Assembly: GCA_024223125.1 (NCBI GenBank)
Contig: JAAEOP010000885.1
Location: 1 to 9,687 of the forward strand
Origin: Chloroflexota bacterium
GTDB taxonomy: Bacteria; Chloroflexota; Anaerolineae; Promineifilales; Promineifilaceae
DNA: 9,687 bases
Direction: 5' to 3'
Below, one piece after another: positions 6,328 through 9,687 of this stretch. Position 1 is the first letter of the stretch; every line of letters begins with the position of its first letter. The notes beneath the pieces are model-generated. The model saw only the letters and a program-made list of their open reading frames with translations. It was not told the origin of the DNA and did no database searches. The position numbers and the translations under genes were made by a program.

Positions 6328-7137
6328 ATGACCCAGAGTAATGAAAAGGAATATATGGCCCAGCCCAATTTTGTGCCGGTAACTGCAACCAGAATTATGG
6401 AAAACGGCCGTGACATTCTCCGCAAATATCGCAACAGTATTATTGCCCTGATTATTGTGGGCATACTGGGTATTGTGGGCTGGCAAATTCGGCGGCAATT
6501 GCTGGATCTGTTCGACGTTCTAAGCGATCAGGAAGCAACCAGCGCTTATATTCAAAGTTTTGGCGTTTTAGGGCCATTAGTATTGGGCTTGGGCCATTAT
6601 TTGCAAGTGATTATCGCTTTTATTCCAGGACATGTGTTTGTGTTGGCCGGGGGGTATTTGTATGGTTTCCTTCCCGGACTGGCCTTGAATATGTTCTTTG
6701 TAGTGTCGGCCAGTCAGTTTGCCTTCTATCTGGCTAAGAAAGCGGGACGGCCGTTAGTCGGCAAATTGGTAGATACAAAAACCTTAGATAAATGGGAAGC
6801 CATCGCCAATAAACGGGGCATCACCTTTTTTACCATTGCCTTTGTGCTGCCAGTATTCCCCACCGATGCCATGAATTTTGTGGCCGGGTTATCAGGTATG
6901 GACGGCCGTAAATTTTTAATTGCTAACTTTTTTGGCCGCCTGCCCAGTGTAGCCGCCATGACCTTTATTGGCGCTTATGGGATTGAGTTTTCCAATACAG
7001 CCTGGACAATTTTAATCATTGTGGTGGTTTTAGTGTATGTCATCGGTCGTTACACTATTTTGCAAATTGAACGCCAGCATGAAGTCCATCTAAACGAAAA
7101 TTCCCTCGCAGATTCAAATTCTCACCATGCAAACTGA
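6328..7137 (+). CDS. VTT-domain membrane protein (TVP38/TMEM64, DedA-like)
   Basis: This is a 269-residue integral membrane protein of the SNARE-associated/VTT superfamily. Relatives (DedA, TVP38, TMEM41B) act in lipid scrambling and membrane homeostasis, and function here is inferred only at that level. A cytoplasmic N-terminus of about 36 residues is followed by a helix at 37-55. The VTT core spans about 80-215: GHVFVLAGGYLYGFLPG (101-117), then a re-entrant/helix segment, the family motif FVLPVFPTDAMNFVAGLSGM (172-191), and NFFGRLPS (200-207). A last helix covers 225-245. The ATG at 6328 has GAGGA at 6315-6319. The stop codon TGA (7135-7137) lies inside a dispersed palindromic repeat, which therefore sets the C-terminal residues (His-rich HHAN). 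Three ACGGCCGT copies (6404, 6747, 6902) are read in two phases. Confidence 0.88.
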   Translation: MTQSNEKEYMAQPNFVPVTATRIMENGRDILRKYRNSIIALIIVGILGIVGWQIRRQLLDLFDVLSDQEATSAYIQSFGVLGPLVLGLGHYLQVIIAFIPGHVFVLAGGYLYGFLPGLALNMFFVVSASQFAFYLAKKAGRPLVGKLVDTKTLDKWEAIANKRGITFFTIAFVLPVFPTDAMNFVAGLSGMDGRKFLIANFFGRLPSVAAMTFIGAYGIEFSNTAWTILIIVVVLVYVIGRYTILQIERQHEVHLNENSLADSNSHHAN

Positions 7138-7151
7138 CAGTTTACGCTACA
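7128..7151 (+). repeat. Palindromic repeat copy A, overlapping the VTT gene stop
   Basis: The core CAAACTGACAGTTT is at 7130-7143, and flanking TG and ACGCTACA complete a 24-base unit. Its reverse complement matches copy B (8794-8817) at 22 of 24 bases. It matches copy C (8823-8844) directly at 20 of 22 shared bases. The VTT stop codon is the TGA of CTGACAG. Confidence 0.7.
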
Positions 7152-7166
7152 ATGCTACAACTTATT

Positions 7167-7194
7167 TTGACAACCATCTACTTTCAGGTACGAT
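7167..7194 (+). promoter_or_regulatory. Sigma70-like promoter for the M32 carboxypeptidase gene
   Basis: A perfect TTGACA (7167-7172) is followed after 16 bases by TACGAT (7189-7194), which matches 4 of 6 of TATAAT. The predicted start near 7201 puts intergenic repeat copy 2 (7203-7260) wholly in the 5' leader. Confidence 0.5.
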
Positions 7195-7202
7195 TTCCCT
7201 CT

Positions 7203-7260
7203 TTTAGGATTGAGAGTTAAATTTTCCAATCCCCATCTCCCAATCTCAGAAATTGGATAA
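7203..7260. repeat. Dispersed intergenic repeat, copy 2
   Basis: TTTAGGATTGAGAGTTAAAT at the left (7203-7222) and CAATCTCAGAAATTGGATAA at the right (7241-7260) match the two ends of copy 1 at 4291-4372. This copy is about 24 bases shorter in the middle. It ends 20 bases before the M32 start codon. Confidence 0.6.
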
Positions 7261-7280
7261 CAAATAAGAAAGGCAACCCT

Positions 7281-8798
7281 ATGAAAAACAAATATCAAGA
7301 ATTGAAGCGACGCTTACAAGAAATAACCGACCTCAACATGGCCGCGGCCATGTTAGGGTGGGATCAATCTACTTATATGCCACCGGCTGGCGCGCCGGCA
7401 CGCGGCCGCCAATTGGCTACTTTAGGTCGAGTTGCCCACGAAAAATTGATTGACAAATCCATTGGCTGCCTACTGGATGATTTGGAACCCTGGGCCGAAT
7501 CCCTACCTTATGAAAGTGACAAGGCCGCCTTGATTCGCCTGACACGGCATGATTTTGATCGGGCTACAAAAATTCCGCCACAGCTTTTGGCTGAGTTTCA
7601 GCAGCACGCGGCCGCAGCATACCAAACATGGATAACTGCGCGACCGGCCAATGATTTTGCGGCCGTGCAAGACAACCTGTCTAAAACAATTGATTACGCC
7701 CGCCAGATTGCCAACTGCTTCCCCGGCTACGACCACATTGCCGACCCACTCATTGACAGAGCTGATCGAGGCATGAAAGCCGAATCAGTGCGTACTATTT
7801 TTGCCGAACTACGAAAAGAGACAGTTCCCATTGTCAAAGCCATTACCGCCCAAGAAGCTGTGGATGATAGCTGCCTAAAGCAATTCTTTCCCAAAGACAA
7901 ACAGCTTGCTTTTGGCATGATCGCTTCCCAGAAATTTGGTTATGACTTAAAGCGAGGCCGGCAAGATATGACCCATCATCCTTTCATGGTTAACTTTTCT
8001 ATAGATGATGTACGCATTACTACCCGCGTGAGAGAAAATGACCTGAACGAAGCATTATTCAGCACTTTGCATGAAACAGGTCATGCCTTGTATGAATTGG
8101 GGATCAGCCATGATCTGGAAGGAACGCCATTAGCCGAAGGAACTAGTTCTGGTGTTCATGAAAGCCAATCTCGGTTGTGGGAAAATATGGTGGGGCGCAG
8201 TCAGCCGTTTTGGAACCATTACTATCCTAAACTGCAAGCCATCTTCCCCGAACAGCTTAACGATGTGCCATTCGACACCTTCTACCGGGCGATTAACAAG
8301 GTGCAGCCCTCCCTTATCCGCACCGACGCGGATGAAGTGACATACAACCTACATGTGATGATTCGCTTTGATTTGGAGTTGGCTTTGTTGGAAGGATCTC
8401 TGGAGGTGAAAGATTTGCCGGAAACGTGGCACGCTCGCTATGACGCTGACCTGGGGGAACGCGCTCCCAGTCATGTGGATGGTGTGTTGCAGGATATACA
8501 TTGGTATGGCGGCATTGTGGGCGGTGTTTTCCAGGGATATACCTTGGGGAATATCATGTCGGCGCTCTTTTTTGACCACGCTTTGCAGGCGCATCCGGCC
8601 ATTCTAGCAGAAATTGAGCAGGGTAAATTTGACACATTGCACACCTGGTTGAAAGATAATATTTACCGGCATGGCAGCAAGTTCACGGCCGATGAACTGA
8701 TTGAACGAGTCACAGGCGGCCCCTTAACTATTAAGCCCTACATCCAATATTTACGCTCTAAATTTGGGACACTGTATGATTTAGACAATCATCTGTAG
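7281..8798 (+). CDS. M32 family metallocarboxypeptidase (Taq carboxypeptidase)
   Basis: This zinc carboxypeptidase releases C-terminal amino acids with broad specificity, probably in cytoplasmic peptide turnover. At 505 residues it has the usual full length. All M32 hallmark motifs are visible: HPF (233-235), DVRITT (243-248), zinc motif HETGH (264-268, E265 catalytic), HESQSRLWEN with E294 as third ligand (293-302), IRTDADE (346-352), and GVLQDIHW (401-408). The N-terminus also fits (LGWDQSTYMPP, 25-35). No signal peptide is present. The ATG at 7281 has AAGG at about 7270-7273. A promoter precedes it, so it need not be co-transcribed with the VTT gene 143 bases upstream. The stop TAG (8796-8798) lies within palindromic repeat copy B. 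The gene is thus bracketed by repeat copies. Confidence 0.95.
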   Translation: MKNKYQELKRRLQEITDLNMAAAMLGWDQSTYMPPAGAPARGRQLATLGRVAHEKLIDKSIGCLLDDLEPWAESLPYESDKAALIRLTRHDFDRATKIPPQLLAEFQQHAAAAYQTWITARPANDFAAVQDNLSKTIDYARQIANCFPGYDHIADPLIDRADRGMKAESVRTIFAELRKETVPIVKAITAQEAVDDSCLKQFFPKDKQLAFGMIASQKFGYDLKRGRQDMTHHPFMVNFSIDDVRITTRVRENDLNEALFSTLHETGHALYELGISHDLEGTPLAEGTSSGVHESQSRLWENMVGRSQPFWNHYYPKLQAIFPEQLNDVPFDTFYRAINKVQPSLIRTDADEVTYNLHVMIRFDLELALLEGSLEVKDLPETWHARYDADLGERAPSHVDGVLQDIHWYGGIVGGVFQGYTLGNIMSALFFDHALQAHPAILAEIEQGKFDTLHTWLKDNIYRHGSKFTADELIERVTGGPLTIKPYIQYLRSKFGTLYDLDNHL

Positions 8799-8844
8799 CG
8801 CAAACTGTTAGTTTGCACCGAACAAACTGACAGTTTGCACTACA
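8794..8844. repeat. Palindromic repeat copies B and C forming one long hairpin
   Basis: Copy B (8794-8817, minus orientation) and copy C (8823-8844, plus orientation) lie head to head. 8794-8815 can pair with 8823-8844 over 22 positions, with one C:A mismatch and one G:U, around the loop CACCGAA. Each copy also contains its own small palindrome (CAAACTGTTAGTTTG at 8801-8815; CAAACTGACAGTTTG at 8823-8837). It sits between the convergent M32 gene and the TPR pseudogene. No T-run follows on either side, so simple intrinsic termination is not obvious. Confidence 0.7.
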
Positions 8845-8850
8845 GTTTGA

Positions 8851-9419
8851 TCAACGGATTGTGTCTACGGCCGCCAGACAACCGACCCCAATACGACGCA
8901 AACGAGGATCACCCCGGCTTCTTGCCAGCAAAACAGGCGTATCAGCCAGCTGCGCCCGCTGATACGCCGCCGCCACACAGGCCTCCAAATATTGCCAGCG
9001 GCATGTATCTGTCTCTGGCGCTAGCAAGCCTAATTGCAACAAAATCAAAGGCAGTTCCCCCCATCATGCACCGCCCGTAAAGCACTCTGAAATGATTGCT
9101 GGGCAACGGCCGTTTCCCCCATGTTATATTGAACCATCCCTTGCCAATACAAAATGAACGGCCGTAACCAATCCACATTGACCACCGCCTCATCTCGCGC
9201 TGCCTTTGCCAGCAGCGAACGCGCCCGCGACCATTGTTGCGTATGGTACGCTATCTGAGCCAACCCCAGCCGCAGTTGCACTGCTTCAACCACCGCCCGA
9301 CCTCCTGACTGGATCAATGCCTCCAAACACTGCCGTGCTTTTTCCAACCAGGCCAACGTTTGTTCCCAATCCGTATTATTCGGCGAGGAGGTCGTGTTGT
9401 TGATCGGAGGGTACTCAAA
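8851..9419 (-). pseudogene. Broken TPR-protein gene (N-terminus missing, one frameshift)
   Basis: The minus strand encodes the C-terminal part of a tetratricopeptide-repeat protein in two frames. The first frame is open from 9419 and shows helix pairs such as LGLAQIAYHTQQWSRARSLL and YWQGMVQYNMGETAVAQQSF, typical TPR spacing. It runs to a stop just after AVHDGGNCL. The continuation, ELPLILLQLGLL to the end AAVDTIR, lies in another frame and would be joined by one extra G in the G6 run at 9057-9062. Upstream an in-frame TAA (9420-9422) and no start codon with a ribosome site show that the N-terminal part is lost. The likely break is next to the ISAs1 remnant. Such TPR tails occur in large signalling or regulator proteins, but which one cannot be said. 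Two ACGGCCGT copies (9106, 9158) show it shares the host's sequence style. Confidence 0.65.
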
Positions 9420-9518
9420 TTATCTCCGGTCAGATTACAGATTATTTGCCTCTTTGGTGTGGCCGTCCAAAATTGTTATTTGGTCGGTTTTTAAGGTGCG
9501 GAAGTATCTTCTCAATAA
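9420..9518. other. Junction between TPR pseudogene and ISAs1 remnant
   Basis: About 100 bases have no recognisable coding content on either strand. They contain neither the TPR frame (stop at 9420-9422) nor clear transposase similarity. The recombination or decay boundary probably lies here. Confidence 0.4.
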
Positions 9519-9687
9519 GTCGTGGTGGACAGAATTCAAATGAACTATAACAGAGCGGCAAACATGGCTATGGTACGTCACATCGCCTTGAATCTGCTGA
9601 AACAAGAAGGGAGAGCTAAATGCGGAATCAAGGGCAAACGACTTAAAGCGGCTTGGAGTACGCGCTATTTGGAGCGTGTCCTTCAAT
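9519..9687 (+). mobile_element. ISAs1-family transposase remnant, C-terminal part
   Basis: The plus-strand frame reads NMAMVRHIALNLLKQE (residues from 9561 on) followed by GIKGKRLKAAW and YLERVLQ. This is the well-conserved C-terminus of ISAs1-family DDE transposases (typically NxAxxRRIALNLLKQE ... GIKAKRKKAGW). Before it the frame is poor: a TAA at 9516-9518 closes the frame, and the stretch normally carrying LDVxFxEDxSRIRKxxAP is shortened to VVDRIQMNYNRAA, with several residues missing including the conserved ED pair. The upstream catalytic domain is absent. It is therefore a dead fragment, and it continues past the window edge. No inverted-repeat end is visible. The antisense open frame at 9435-9686 is a shadow. 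Confidence 0.7.

Larger units (their letters stand above)
380..9165. repeat. Dispersed palindromic octamer ACGGCCGT, 15 copies
   Basis: Exact copies start at 380, 1743, 3126, 3233, 3379, 3527, 4114, 4468, 5177, 5820, 6404, 6747, 6902, 9106 and 9158. About 0.15 would be expected in this length with equal base use. The core CGGCCG occurs about 35 times against about 2.4 expected. Copies inside genes are read as T-A-V (6), x-G-R (5) and R-P (3), so the bias is at DNA level. It resembles the cyanobacterial HIP1 phenomenon. Confidence 0.85.

Noticed and set aside
6205..6498. Minus-strand open frames of 97 and 74 residues over the VTT start
   Set aside because: They overlap a hairpin-rich intergenic stretch and the VTT coding start, and show no protein family signal.
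6328..8798. VTT and M32 genes as one operon
   Set aside because: The 143-base gap holds a good promoter with perfect TTGACA plus two repeat elements, so independent transcription is more likely.
7128..8844. Repeats around the M32 gene as a CRISPR array
   Set aside because: Only three copies exist, in mixed orientation, with one gene-sized gap and no regular spacers or cas genes.
8835..9080. 81-residue plus-strand open frame after the M32 gene
   Set aside because: It is antisense to the TPR remnant, which explains its proline-rich, patternless sequence.
9435..9686. 83-residue minus-strand open frame at the right edge
   Set aside because: It is antisense to the clearly recognisable ISAs1 transposase tail on the plus strand.

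Overview
This is a mid-GC bacterial window with seven intact genes, one broken gene and one transposase remnant. The gene mix and the dense short palindromes resemble Chloroflexota (Anaerolineae-like) genomes. That placement is an inference from overall impression, because no rRNA or single-copy marker gene is present.

Layout. At the left, after about 270 bases with no recognisable gene, a DinB-fold metalloprotein gene (269-784, +) meets the end of a minus-strand gene series. That series runs, in transcription order, DUF1992/DnaJ-C28-like protein (4921-4391), ABC ATPase with TOBE domain (4287-3157), RseP-type M50 site-2 protease (3076-2009) and HEAT-repeat protein (1888-908). It closes at a clear intrinsic terminator (848-803). 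A sigma70-like promoter with an operator-like palindrome precedes the DUF1992 gene, and a second promoter lies directly before the protease gene. Divergent from the series is a PF00756-type esterase gene (5105-5968, +), which starts at TTG and is followed by a hairpin terminator. Then come a VTT-domain (TVP38/TMEM64/DedA-like) membrane protein gene (6328-7137, +) and an M32 (Taq-type) metallocarboxypeptidase gene with its own promoter (7281-8798, +). The right end holds a decayed, frameshifted TPR-protein gene (9419-8851, -) next to the C-terminal part of an ISAs1-family transposase (9519-9687, +) that runs off the window.

How the genes relate. The minus-strand series could link membrane-protein quality control (protease) with transport energisation (orphan ATPase), but the ATPase has no permease here, so co-transcription does not prove joint function. 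The other genes look like ordinary housekeeping or catabolic functions. I see no defence system, CRISPR array, phage or biosynthetic cluster.

Most interesting content. The unusual signal lies in the DNA-level repeats, not in the genes. (1) The octamer ACGGCCGT occurs 15 times and is read in all three codon phases. (2) A pair of related hairpins is inserted in frame inside the TOBE domain of the ABC ATPase. (3) A palindromic repeat (core CAAACTGACAGTTTG) carries the stop codons of two genes and brackets the carboxypeptidase gene. (4) A second intergenic repeat (TTTAGGATTG ... ATTGGA) occurs twice, with a related long hairpin at about 6190.
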